Shown here: in pieces, positions 33,145 to 41,384 of the stretch
Layout: the number at the start of each line of letters is the position of its first letter
Numbering within the stretch: position 1 is the stretch's first letter
Origin: Paraburkholderia bannensis NBRC 103871
GTDB lineage: Bacteria > Pseudomonadota > Gammaproteobacteria > Burkholderiales > Burkholderiaceae
Length of the DNA stretch: 64,000 nt
NCBI RefSeq assembly: GCF_000685015.1
Contig: NZ_BAYA01000013.1
Span: 203,944 to 267,943, forward strand
Direction of reading: 5' to 3'
Translations under genes and position numbers: made by a program
The notes under the pieces: generated by a model
Databases searched by the model: none
What the model was told of the DNA's origin: nothing
What the model saw: only the letters and a program-made list of their open reading frames with translations

Positions 33145-35130
33145 ATGAGATATCCGGCCGCCCTCCGACAGCTTGCTAAAGTTGCTCGCACAACCAACCG
33201 CTCACTTCCGCATTTACGCCTTGCCGCAGCAGCCGTCGCGGGCGCGCTCGCACTAGGCGCGTGCGGCGGTTCCGACTCCGTCACCACGCAGGCGAGCGCA
33301 GCGGCCACCGCCGCGCACAAGCAGCCGAACATCCTCTACATCATGGCCGACGACCTCGGCTACTCGGACATTCATGCGTTCGGCGGCGAGATCAATACAC
33401 CCAATCTCGACGCCCTGGTCGCGTCGGGCCGCATTCTCACGAATCACCACGCGGGCACGGTCTGCGCGATCACCCGTTCGATGCTGATCTCGGGCACCGA
33501 TCACCACCTCGTCGGCGAAGGCACGATGGGCGTGCCCACCGACGAGCGCAAAGGCCTGCCCGGCTACGAAGGCTACCTGAACGACCGCGCGCTTTCGGTC
33601 GCGCAACTGCTCAAGGACGCGGGCTATCACACCTACATGGCGGGCAAGTGGCATCTGGGGTCGGGCATCGTCGGCAGCGCTTCGGGCAGCGGGCAGACGC
33701 CGGATCAATGGGGCTTCGAGCATAGCTACGCGCTGCTGGGCGGCGCGGCGACGAATCACTTCGCGCACGAACCCGCGGGCTCGCACAACTACACCGAGGA
33801 CGGCCAGTACGTGCAGCCAGGACAACCCGGTCAGCCCGGCGGCACGGGCGGCAATCCGGCCGTGTTCTATTCGACCAACTTCTATACGCAAAAGCTGATC
33901 TCGTACATCGACTCGCACAAGGGCGACGGCAAGCCGTTCTTCGCCTACGCGGCGTATACGTCGCCGCACTGGCCATTGCAGGTGCCGGATCCGTGGCTGC
34001 ATAAATATGCGGGCGTCTACGATGCGGGCTACGACGCGATCCGCAATGCGCGCATCGCGCGGCAAAAAGCGCTCGGCCTGATTCCCGCCGATTTCCAGCC
34101 GAATCCGGGCCTGGCCGAAACGCTCACGCGCTCGCCCGCCACGGCGAACAACGGCACCGCGAGCGCGAAATACATCAGCGCCGTGCATCCGGCGTCCGCA
34201 GGCTACGCCGATTACGGCCAGGGCAACGTCGACAAGCTCTGGGCCAGCCTCTCCCCCGCCGAGCGCAAGTCGCAGGCGCGCTACATGGAAATCTACGCGG
34301 GCATGGTCGAGAACCTCGACTACAACATCGGACTCCTGATTCAACATCTGAAGGATATCGGCGAGTACGACAACACCTTCATCATGTTCCAGTCGGATAA
34401 CGGCGCAGAGGGCTGGCCGATCGATTCGGGCGCGGATCCCACGGCCACCGATACGGCCAATGCGCAGGAACCCACGTATTCGGCGCTCGGCACCGACAAC
34501 GGCCTGCAGAACGCGCAGCGCCTGCAATACGGTCTGCGCTGGGCCGAGGTGAGCGCCGCGCCGTTCCGCTACACCAAGGGGTATTCGGCGGAAGGCGGCG
34601 TGTCCGTGCCGACCATCGCGCACCTGCCGGGGCAGACCACCCAGGCGGCGTCGCTGCGCGTCTTCACGCACGTCACCGACGATACGGCGACCTTCCTCGA
34701 CGTAGCAGGCGTCACGCCGCCTTCGACGCCCGCACCGGCGCTCGTGAGCGCGCTGACCGGCGTCGACCAGAACAAGGGCAAGGTGGTCTACAACAATCGC
34801 TACGTGTATCCGGTGACGGGCAAGTCCTTGCTGCCGCTGCTTGAAGGCACGAGCACGGCCGAGGTTCACACCGCTGCGTTCGGCGACGAAGCCTATGGCC
34901 GCGCCTATCTGCGCAGCGCCGACGGCCGCTGGAAGGCGCTCTGGACAGAACCGCCGCTCGGCCCGGTCGACGGCCACTGGCAGCTTTACGACATGGCCGC
35001 CGATCGTGGCGAAGTCAACGATGTCTCGACGCAGAATCCCTCGGTGATCCAGTCGCTCATCCAGCAATGGAACGACTACATGACGAGCGTAGGCGGCGTC
35101 GAACCGCTGCAACCGCACGGCTATTACTGA
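33145..35130 (+). CDS. Arylsulfatase-family lipoprotein with non-canonical active-site motif
   Basis: Exported sulfatase (alkaline phosphatase superfamily) of 661 residues, predicted to cleave sulfate esters. The signal region ends LALGAC|GGSDS, so it is a lipoprotein. PNILYIMADDLGYSDI (about 61-76) supplies the Asp-Asp metal ligands. The catalytic segment is AGTVCAITRSMLISGTDHH: Cys107 stands where formylglycine forms, but the usual C-x-P-x-R has Ile instead of Pro. AGKWHLGSG and SPHWPLQVP are conserved. The start ATG at 33145 fits the lipoprotein signal; frame continues upstream without support. It is followed 9 bases later by a formylglycine-generating enzyme gene. Confidence 0.9.
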   Translation: MRYPAALRQLAKVARTTNRSLPHLRLAAAAVAGALALGACGGSDSVTTQASAAATAAHKQPNILYIMADDLGYSDIHAFGGEINTPNLDALVASGRILTNHHAGTVCAITRSMLISGTDHHLVGEGTMGVPTDERKGLPGYEGYLNDRALSVAQLLKDAGYHTYMAGKWHLGSGIVGSASGSGQTPDQWGFEHSYALLGGAATNHFAHEPAGSHNYTEDGQYVQPGQPGQPGGTGGNPAVFYSTNFYTQKLISYIDSHKGDGKPFFAYAAYTSPHWPLQVPDPWLHKYAGVYDAGYDAIRNARIARQKALGLIPADFQPNPGLAETLTRSPATANNGTASAKYISAVHPASAGYADYGQGNVDKLWASLSPAERKSQARYMEIYAGMVENLDYNIGLLIQHLKDIGEYDNTFIMFQSDNGAEGWPIDSGADPTATDTANAQEPTYSALGTDNGLQNAQRLQYGLRWAEVSAAPFRYTKGYSAEGGVSVPTIAHLPGQTTQAASLRVFTHVTDDTATFLDVAGVTPPSTPAPALVSALTGVDQNKGKVVYNNRYVYPVTGKSLLPLLEGTSTAEVHTAAFGDEAYGRAYLRSADGRWKALWTEPPLGPVDGHWQLYDMAADRGEVNDVSTQNPSVIQSLIQQWNDYMTSVGGVEPLQPHGYY

Positions 35131-35139
35131 GGACTGGCA

Positions 35140-36192
35140 ATGCGCTTCTGGCTCACCGGCGCGGCATTCGGCGCCGCGATTTTCGCGGCGGCTTTTGCCC
35201 TGTCCTACGAATCGCAGGCACGCACGGCGGCACCCGCCGCCGCCTTCGACACGCTCAACGACGGCCGTCCGCTCGCCGCGCTCGGCAACGAGAAGCAATG
35301 CGAACGCTACAGCGGCCTGCCCGCGCGCTGGCGCGACGACCCGAAGGCGGGCATGGTGCACCTGCACGGCGGCGCATTCGTGTTCGGCAGCACGCGCGGC
35401 TATCCCGACGAGCGTCCGGACAGCGGCGGCGGCAACACGCGCGTCGCCGGCTTCTGGATCGACCAGCATGACGTGACGGTCGCGCAGTTCGCGGCCTTCG
35501 TCGCGGCCACGGGTTACGTGAGCGAAGCCGAAAAACAGGGCGGCGCGGCGGTCTTTCACGTCCCCACGCGCGAGGAAATGAACACGCGCGACCTGGCGTG
35601 GTGGTCGTGGGTCGACGGCGCATCGTGGCGGCATCCGCAAGGCCCGAAGAGCAATGTCGATGGCAAGGGCAACCTGCCCGTCACGCTCGTCACGTTGCAC
35701 GATGCGCTTGCTTACGCGCATTGGCTGGGCCGCGACCTGCCGACCGAAGCCGAATGGGAATACGCGGGCAAGGCCGGCCACAACGATGCAAGCCTCGACG
35801 CCGCGCCCGTCGATGCGCAGGGCAAGCCCGCCGCGAACTACTGGCAGGGCGTCTTCCCGGTGCTCAATACCGGCGAGGACGGCCACGCCGGACTCGCGCC
35901 CGTGGGCTGCTACGCGGCCAACGACTTCCGCCTGTACGACATGATCGGCAACGCGTGGCAATGGACGCGGGACGTCTACAGCGGCCCGCACCAGTCGCAC
36001 ACGAACGGCGATACCGCCGCCGTTGCTCCGGCTTCGCGCCGCCACGACACGGCCATGGTCATCAAGGGCGGCTCGTTCCTGTGCTCGCGCGATTACTGCG
36101 TACGCTACCGCGCGTCGTCGCGCGAGCAGCAGGAAGCGGATCTCGCGGCTTCGCATATCGGCTTTCGAACGGTGTCGAGGGATCCGGCATGA
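35140..36192 (+). CDS. Formylglycine-generating enzyme (SUMF1 family), membrane-anchored
   Basis: Copper-dependent oxidase of 350 residues that converts the active-site cysteine of sulfatases to formylglycine. The FGE-sulfatase domain runs from about residue 70 (MVHLHGGAFVFGS) through FWIDQHDVTVAQFAAFVAATGY, RDLPTEAEWEYAGKAG and YDMIGNAWQWTRDVYSG. The catalytic cysteines are Cys315 and Cys320 in KGGSFLCSRDYCVRYR, the spacing found in authentic FGEs. A hydrophobic segment at residues 4-21 should export or anchor it in the inner membrane facing the periplasm, which is odd because most bacterial FGEs are cytosolic. It sits directly behind the sulfatase and overlaps the next gene by ATGA. Confidence 0.9.
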   Translation: MRFWLTGAAFGAAIFAAAFALSYESQARTAAPAAAFDTLNDGRPLAALGNEKQCERYSGLPARWRDDPKAGMVHLHGGAFVFGSTRGYPDERPDSGGGNTRVAGFWIDQHDVTVAQFAAFVAATGYVSEAEKQGGAAVFHVPTREEMNTRDLAWWSWVDGASWRHPQGPKSNVDGKGNLPVTLVTLHDALAYAHWLGRDLPTEAEWEYAGKAGHNDASLDAAPVDAQGKPAANYWQGVFPVLNTGEDGHAGLAPVGCYAANDFRLYDMIGNAWQWTRDVYSGPHQSHTNGDTAAVAPASRRHDTAMVIKGGSFLCSRDYCVRYRASSREQQEADLAASHIGFRTVSRDPA

Positions 36193-36989
36193 GGCGCTTG
36201 AATCTCTTTGCGGCGGCGCTTGCCGCGCTGTGCCTGACGGGGTCGATCGCATATGCCGATGCCGTTGCGCCCGCAACGATCCGCGTAGGCGTCACGCCCG
36301 GCCCGCAGGCGCAGATCATGGACGAGGTCAAACGCGTGGCCGCTGCGCGCGGCCTGCCGCTCGACGTGGTGGTGTTCGACGATGCCGGCCGTATCGACGC
36401 GGCGCTCGCGGCGGGCCGTATCGACGCCGCCAGCTTCGAGGACGCGACGCGGCTTGCCGAAACGCGCGCCGCGCACGGCTACGCGCTCACGAGCGTCGCG
36501 CCCACGATCACGCTGCCGATGGCGCTTTATTCGAAGCGTCTGCGCAGCCTCACCCAGCTGCGCCCCGGCGCCACCGTGGCGATTCCCGCCGACGCGCGCG
36601 GCATGGCGCGCGCACTCGTGCTGCTGCAGAACGACACGCTCGTCACGTTCCGCGACAGCGCCGGACTGCATGCCACGACGCGCGATATCACCGGCAACCG
36701 GCTGCACCTGAAGATCGTGACCGTGCCGCGCGAGCGCCTTGTGAAAGCGCTCGATTCCACGGATATCGTCGCGATATCGAGCGAGGATGCGGCGAGCGCC
36801 GGTCTCTTTGCGGCGCGTGACAGCATCAGCTACGAAGACGCGCGCTCGCCGTATGCCGATGTGCTCACCGTGCGCGACGCCGACGTCCACGCGCCGTGGG
36901 TCGGCACGCTGGTCGCCGCCTGGCATTCCGACGATGTCGCGCATTTCATCCTCACGCGCTATCAGGACTCGGTGCGGCGGCCATGGTAG
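36189..36989 (+). CDS. MetQ/NlpA-type ABC substrate-binding protein
   Basis: Periplasmic binding protein of 266 residues with a signal peptide ending AYADA and no lipobox. TIRVGVTPGPQAQIMDEVKRVAAARGLPLDVVVFDD and the later YSKRLRSLTQLRPGATVAIPAD and DITGNRLHLKIVTVP follow the methionine-binding MetQ pattern. No matching MetN/MetI genes are adjacent, so it must serve a distant transporter or act otherwise. Its place between an FGE and a cysteine-cluster protein in a sulfatase operon suggests import of an organosulfur product. It overlaps both neighbours by a few bases. Confidence 0.82.
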   Translation: MRRLNLFAAALAALCLTGSIAYADAVAPATIRVGVTPGPQAQIMDEVKRVAAARGLPLDVVVFDDAGRIDAALAAGRIDAASFEDATRLAETRAAHGYALTSVAPTITLPMALYSKRLRSLTQLRPGATVAIPADARGMARALVLLQNDTLVTFRDSAGLHATTRDITGNRLHLKIVTVPRERLVKALDSTDIVAISSEDAASAGLFAARDSISYEDARSPYADVLTVRDADVHAPWVGTLVAAWHSDDVAHFILTRYQDSVRRPW

Positions 36990-37921
36990 GCCGTAGCTGG
37001 TCGCTCGCCTGCAACGCTTGCGGCAAGTGCTGCAACAGCCCGCCCGCGCTGTCGTTGCGCGAATGGTTCGCGCATCGCCCGGTGTTTATCGGCAGCATCG
37101 CCATCGAGCGCGTGGCGCGCCGCCGCGTGGGCGAGCGGCTGATCGCGGGCGGCGTCGAACGCGTGCTGGACGCGCAGGATATCGCCGACCAGGACGCGCT
37201 CAACGATGCACTGTTTCATCGTGCGAGCGCACGCGAGGCGGGCTGGATTTCGGTGACGTTGCAGGGCTACGACTATCCTTCGGCGGGGCGCTGTCCGGCG
37301 CTCGCGCAAGACGGACGCTGCACGCTGCACGAAGCGGGCAAGCCCGCGCGCTGCGCCGCCGTGCCGCTCGATCCGCTGGTGCCGGACGGTTGGCAGCCGG
37401 TAGCTCTGGGCGCGCGGCGCGAAGGCGTGCGCGCGCTTGGCGCGGACTGTATCCGCGATGCGCTGGCGCCTGGCGCGCTGTCCCTCATCGACGGCGATCG
37501 TGTGCTCGACACACCCGCGCTCGAACGCGACCGCGCAGCGCTGACGTTCGAGCGCAAGCTCTGGCGTGACGCCGTCGCCACCGCGCTTGCGGCTTCGCCT
37601 GGCGCGCTTGCCGCGCTCAGACCCGGCGGTCGCCTCACCATCGCGCCGGTGCCCGCGCTACTGACCGTGGCGCGGCTCTCGCCTGCCTGCCATGCGGCGG
37701 CTATCGACGTGATCGGACAGCAACGCACGCTGATCGACGCTCACGTCGACGCCGCGCTCAAACGCCGCCGTCCCGACGAACGCGCCTTCACCCAGGAATT
37801 GCGCGGCTTCGCGCAGGCCCACGAACGCGCCTTCGACGAACTCTCGCGCGCCGGTGCGCCGACGATCTCTAGCGACCCCAATTTCGCGCGCGAAGCCGAA
37901 ATCTGGCTCGGCTTGCACTAA
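36983..37921 (+). CDS. YkgJ-family cysteine-cluster protein
   Basis: Cytoplasmic protein of 312 residues with an N-terminal C-x2-C-x2-CC motif, NACGKCCNSPP (about residues 10-20), and further cysteines in GRCPALAQDGRCTLHEAGKPARC. This matches the YkgJ (PF03692) family, thought to bind a zinc or iron-sulfur centre; function is unknown. The C-terminal half is not informative. It starts inside the preceding gene (7-base overlap) and closes the sulfatase operon. Confidence 0.78.
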   Translation: MVGRSWSLACNACGKCCNSPPALSLREWFAHRPVFIGSIAIERVARRRVGERLIAGGVERVLDAQDIADQDALNDALFHRASAREAGWISVTLQGYDYPSAGRCPALAQDGRCTLHEAGKPARCAAVPLDPLVPDGWQPVALGARREGVRALGADCIRDALAPGALSLIDGDRVLDTPALERDRAALTFERKLWRDAVATALAASPGALAALRPGGRLTIAPVPALLTVARLSPACHAAAIDVIGQQRTLIDAHVDAALKRRRPDERAFTQELRGFAQAHERAFDELSRAGAPTISSDPNFAREAEIWLGLH

Positions 37922-37935
37922 AAAACCGCCCGCCG

Positions 37936-38009
37936 CCCTTCGCGCCAGAAGGGTAAATACCGACAAAATCCCTTCGGGACAGAAAGCAACCAGAAGGGCA
38001 GCCTTTTTT
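37936..38009 (+). terminator. Alternating hairpins ending in a T-run: terminator/attenuator
   Basis: CCCTTC (37936-37941), GAAGGG (37948-37953), CCCTTC (37970-37975) and GAAGGG (37993-37998) alternate, followed by GCAGCC and TTTTTT (38004-38009). Pairing 1-2 plus 3-4 gives a short hairpin and a terminator; pairing 2-3 would abolish the terminator. It may simply end the sulfatase operon, or attenuate the next gene, whose start is 71 bases on. Confidence 0.55.
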
Positions 38010-38079
38010 ATACTTGCCACCAATCCCAGACTTGCGGCAACTCGCCGCAGCGCCGTCCACTACAAGGAGACACGCCCCC

Positions 38080-39207
38080 ATGCCTTTTCGCGCCCAGCAT
38101 CCCGGTCGCGCCCTGCTGCTTGCCCTCGCCCTTGGCGCGGCGGTAGCGGGCATGAGCGCGCCGGTGCAGGCCGAGCAGCAGGCACCGATCCGGCTGATGA
38201 TGGGGGGCATGTCCAAGATCGTCTACCTGCCGGCCGTGCTGGCCGCGCGGCTGGGCTACTTTCGCGATGAAGGGCTCGATGTCGAGGTCGTAGGCGGCCC
38301 GGCGGGCATCGACACCTCGACGGAACTGATCGCGGGCGCCATCGAAGGCGCGATCGGTTTTTACGATCACACGCTCGATCTGCAAAGCCGTGGCCAGGAT
38401 GTGCTGTCGGTGGTCGTGTTCCAGCGTGCGCTGGGACTCGCCGAACTGGCCTCCACGCGCACCGAAGGCGGCCGCGCGCTGGCGCGCTCCGGGTCGATGC
38501 GCGACGCCCGCGGCCTGCGCCTGGGCGTGACGGGCTTCGGCTCCTCCACCTGGGTTGTCACGCGTTACCTGGCGGCGGGCGCAGGCGTTGCAGCGGGCGA
38601 CTACACGATCGTGCCGCTCGCGTCCGACACGCGCTTCACCGACGCCATCGAACACGGCAGCATCGACGCGGGCATGGTCGAGGAACCCACCGCCACGCGC
38701 CTGCTGTCGAGCGGCGCGGCGCAGATGGTCGCCGACATGCGCAGCGTGGAAGGCTCGCAGCGCTGGCTGGGCGGCCCGTACGCGGGCGCTTGCCTGTACA
38801 TGCGCCGCAGCTGGGTGGACGCCCATCCGCAGGAAACCGCAAGGCTCGCGCACGCGCTCGTGCGTGCGCTGCGCTACCTCGACACGCATTCGCCGCAAGC
38901 CATCGCCGATGCGCTGCCCGCCGAACTCACCGGCAGCGACCGCGCCAGCTACGTGCAGGCGCTGGGCTCGGCTAAGCCCGCATTCTCGCGCGACGGCCTG
39001 ATGCCGCAAGGCGCGCCGCAAACCGTGCTGCGCGTGCTGATCGCGGCGGGCTCGGGCGTGACGGCGCGGCACGTCGATCTCGCGAAAACCTATACGAACA
39101 AATTCGCGAACCAGTTCGCGAACCAAGTCGCCAACACCGATACCAAACGCGACGCCAACGATGTCGCCAACGGCGCGCAGTCCGATGCGCCCAAGGGCGC
39201 GCCGTAG
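38080..39207 (+). CDS. SsuA/THI5-type ABC substrate-binding protein
   Basis: Periplasmic binding protein of 375 residues in the NMT1/THI5-like family that includes SsuA, TauA and NrtA. Signal peptide ends VQAEQQ. LMMGGMSKIVYLPAVLAARLGYFRDEGLDVEVV is the typical family opening; GSSTWVVTRYLAAGAGV and SIDAGMVEEPTATRLL are also characteristic. AAGGAGA precedes the ATG by 9 bases. The C-terminal 35 residues form an Asn/Ala-rich tail with FAN repeats not seen in the family. No ABC permease or ATPase is adjacent; an MHS transporter gene follows 120 bases later. Confidence 0.83.
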   Translation: MPFRAQHPGRALLLALALGAAVAGMSAPVQAEQQAPIRLMMGGMSKIVYLPAVLAARLGYFRDEGLDVEVVGGPAGIDTSTELIAGAIEGAIGFYDHTLDLQSRGQDVLSVVVFQRALGLAELASTRTEGGRALARSGSMRDARGLRLGVTGFGSSTWVVTRYLAAGAGVAAGDYTIVPLASDTRFTDAIEHGSIDAGMVEEPTATRLLSSGAAQMVADMRSVEGSQRWLGGPYAGACLYMRRSWVDAHPQETARLAHALVRALRYLDTHSPQAIADALPAELTGSDRASYVQALGSAKPAFSRDGLMPQGAPQTVLRVLIAAGSGVTARHVDLAKTYTNKFANQFANQVANTDTKRDANDVANGAQSDAPKGAP

Positions 39208-39327
39208 CGCACGCCCGCCGATTCACGCGAAACCCTCGAAGCACCGAATGCAGCCATAAGGCGAGCACCACGGCGGTTCTGGCGTGCTGCCGGGGCCCCG
39301 CTCGTCTCTCATCAAAGGATGTCCACC

Positions 39328-40623
39328 ATGTCTTCTGCCATCAACGCCGTACCGGGCGACTCGAAAGCGCGCACCGTGTTCCGTGCGGTCAGCGGCAACT
39401 TCCTCGAAATGTACGACTTCATGGTGTACGGCTATTACGCCGCCGCCATCGGCACCGCGTACTTTCCGGCCGGCAACGAGTTCGTCTCGCTGATGCTGGC
39501 GTTTTCCGTGTTCGGCGCGGGCTTCCTGATGCGCCCGCTCGGCGCGATCGTGCTGGGCGCTTACATGGATCGTCACGGCCGCCGCAAGGGCCTCATCATG
39601 TCGCTCACGCTCATGGCGATCGGCACGATGTGCGTGGCCTTCGTGCCCGGCTACGCGACCATCGGCCTGCTGGCCCCGGCGCTCGTGCTGGTCGGCCGCC
39701 TGCTACAAGGTTTCTCGGCGGGCGCTGAACTGGGCGGCGTGTCGGTGTACCTCGCCGAAATCGCCACCAAGGGCAACCGCGGCTTCTTCTGCGCCTGGCA
39801 GTCGGCCAGCCAGCAGGTGGCCGTGGTGTTCGCCGCCGCGCTCGGCGTGCTGCTCAACAGCATTGTTCCCGCCCAGGCAATGACGAGCTGGGGCTGGCGC
39901 GTGCCGTTCGTGATCGGCTGCATGATCGTGCCCTTCCTCGTCTATATCCGCCGCACGCTGCGCGAAACCGAGGAATTCGAGCAACGCCGCCATCACCCGA
40001 GCCTGCGCGAAATCACCCGCGCGATCGTCGCGAACTACGGCATCGTGCTCGCGGGCATGGGCCTCGTCATCATGACGACGACCTCGTTCTACCTGATCAC
40101 GGCCTACACGCCGACGTTCGGCAAGGTCGAGCTGAAGCTGAGCTCGCTCGACGCGCTGCTCGTGACGGTGTGCGTGGGCGTCTCGAACTTCATCTGGCTG
40201 CCCATCGCGGGCGCCGTGTCGGATCGCGTGGGTCGCGCGCCGGTGCTGATCGCCTGCACCGCGCTGACCGTGTTCACCGCCTACCCGGCGATGCAGTGGC
40301 TCGTGGGCGCGCCCTCGTTCGCCACGCTGCTGGTGGTCGAGCTGTGGCTTTCGACGCTCTATGCGTGGTACAACGGTGCGATGGTCGTCGCGCTGACCGA
40401 ACTGATGCCGGTGCATGTGCGCACGACGGGCTTCTCGATGGCGTACAGCCTGGCGACGCTGGTGGGCGGCTTCACGCCGGCCATCTCCACCTGGCTGATC
40501 CACACGACCGGCGACAAGGCCGCACCCGGCGCCTGGATGAGCGTCGCCGCCGTGTGCGGCATGGTGGCCACGCTGTTCCTGTATCGTTCGAAGATTGCTC
40601 GCGAACAGTACAAGACGGCCTGA
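39328..40623 (+). CDS. MHS-family carboxylate (citrate-type) transporter
   Basis: Twelve-helix inner-membrane proton symporter of 431 residues. SGNFLEMYDFMVYGYYAAAIG at the start and LMRPLGAIVLGAYMDRHGRRKGLIMSL mark the metabolite:H+ symporter branch (CitA, ProP, TcuC). GRLLQGFSAGAELGGVSVYLAE is typical. Citrate or tricarballylate is the most likely substrate, but is inference. An ATG at 39319 lies within the ribosome site; the one at 39328 with AAAGGA upstream is used. A TctDE-like regulator pair follows directly. Confidence 0.87.
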   Translation: MSSAINAVPGDSKARTVFRAVSGNFLEMYDFMVYGYYAAAIGTAYFPAGNEFVSLMLAFSVFGAGFLMRPLGAIVLGAYMDRHGRRKGLIMSLTLMAIGTMCVAFVPGYATIGLLAPALVLVGRLLQGFSAGAELGGVSVYLAEIATKGNRGFFCAWQSASQQVAVVFAAALGVLLNSIVPAQAMTSWGWRVPFVIGCMIVPFLVYIRRTLRETEEFEQRRHHPSLREITRAIVANYGIVLAGMGLVIMTTTSFYLITAYTPTFGKVELKLSSLDALLVTVCVGVSNFIWLPIAGAVSDRVGRAPVLIACTALTVFTAYPAMQWLVGAPSFATLLVVELWLSTLYAWYNGAMVVALTELMPVHVRTTGFSMAYSLATLVGGFTPAISTWLIHTTGDKAAPGAWMSVAAVCGMVATLFLYRSKIAREQYKTA

Positions 40624-40673
40624 TCGCCCAAAACCTACGTTTTAAACACGCTTGAAGCACGCCTGAAACCCGC

Positions 40674-41351
40674 ATGAGACTGCTGCTCGTCGAAGACAAC
40701 GAACAACTCGCGCACTGGCTGGTGCGCACGCTGAGCGACGACGGCTTCATGCTCGACCACGTCGGCGACGGCGAGGCCGCCGAAGATGCATTGCGCGCCT
40801 CGACCTACGACGTGGTGCTGCTCGACCTCAACCTGCCGCGCATGTCCGGCAAGGCGCTGCTGCGCCGCATGCGCGGTCGCGGCGACGCCACCCCGGTGCT
40901 GATCCTCACGGCCACCGGCGCGATCGACGAAAAAGTGGTGTGCCTGGGCGCGGGCGCCGACGACTACATCGTCAAGCCCTTCGACGCGCGCGAGCTGGTG
41001 GCGCGCGTCAAGGTGCTGGCGCGCCGCCAGGCGCCCTCGCGCTCGAACCGGATCCGCTGCGGCAACCTGCTCTACGACATGGACAGCCGCCGCTTCTATG
41101 TCGAAGAAGACGCGCTTACGCTCACGCCGCGCGAACATACCGTGCTGGAAACGCTGATCCTGCGCGCGAAGAAGACCGTCTCCAAAGCGACGCTGGCCGA
41201 ATCGGTCAGCGACGCCGATGCGCCCACCAGCGAGGACGCCATCGAAATCTACGTCTCGCGCCTGCGCAAGAAGCTCGAAAAGAGCACGGCGACGATCATC
41301 ACGCTGCGCGGCCTCGGCTATCTGCTCGAAGATGCCGAAGCGGACGAATAA
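40674..41351 (+). CDS. OmpR-family response regulator (TctD-like)
   Basis: Cytoplasmic regulator of 225 residues. Receiver: MRLLLVEDNEQLAHWL, phospho-acceptor Asp in YDVVLLDLNLPRMSG, conserved Lys in DDYIVKPFDARELV. Winged-helix: LTPREHTVLETLILRA and VSRLRKKLEKS...RGLGYLLED. It precedes a sensor kinase by 33 bases and follows a carboxylate transporter, the arrangement of TctDE tricarboxylate regulation. Confidence 0.94.
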   Translation: MRLLLVEDNEQLAHWLVRTLSDDGFMLDHVGDGEAAEDALRASTYDVVLLDLNLPRMSGKALLRRMRGRGDATPVLILTATGAIDEKVVCLGAGADDYIVKPFDARELVARVKVLARRQAPSRSNRIRCGNLLYDMDSRRFYVEEDALTLTPREHTVLETLILRAKKTVSKATLAESVSDADAPTSEDAIEIYVSRLRKKLEKSTATIITLRGLGYLLEDAEADE

Positions 41352-41384
41352 CCCTCCTTTTCTTCACGCCGACGAGGCCCGACC

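Noticed and set aside
35140..36192. EgtB or PvdO-type member of the SUMF1 fold
   Set aside because: The C-x4-C pair in GGSFLCSRDYCVRYR and adjacency to a sulfatase indicate a true formylglycine-generating enzyme.
33253..36276. A 1007-codon open frame on the minus strand
   Set aside because: It runs antisense to the sulfatase and FGE genes, is extremely Arg/Val/Ala-rich without any domain, and arises from GC-rich codon structure.
37936..38009. A known riboswitch class (for example TPP) upstream of the SsuA/THI5-type gene
   Set aside because: The conserved blocks of TPP, SAM and SAH riboswitches are not present; only alternating hairpins are seen.
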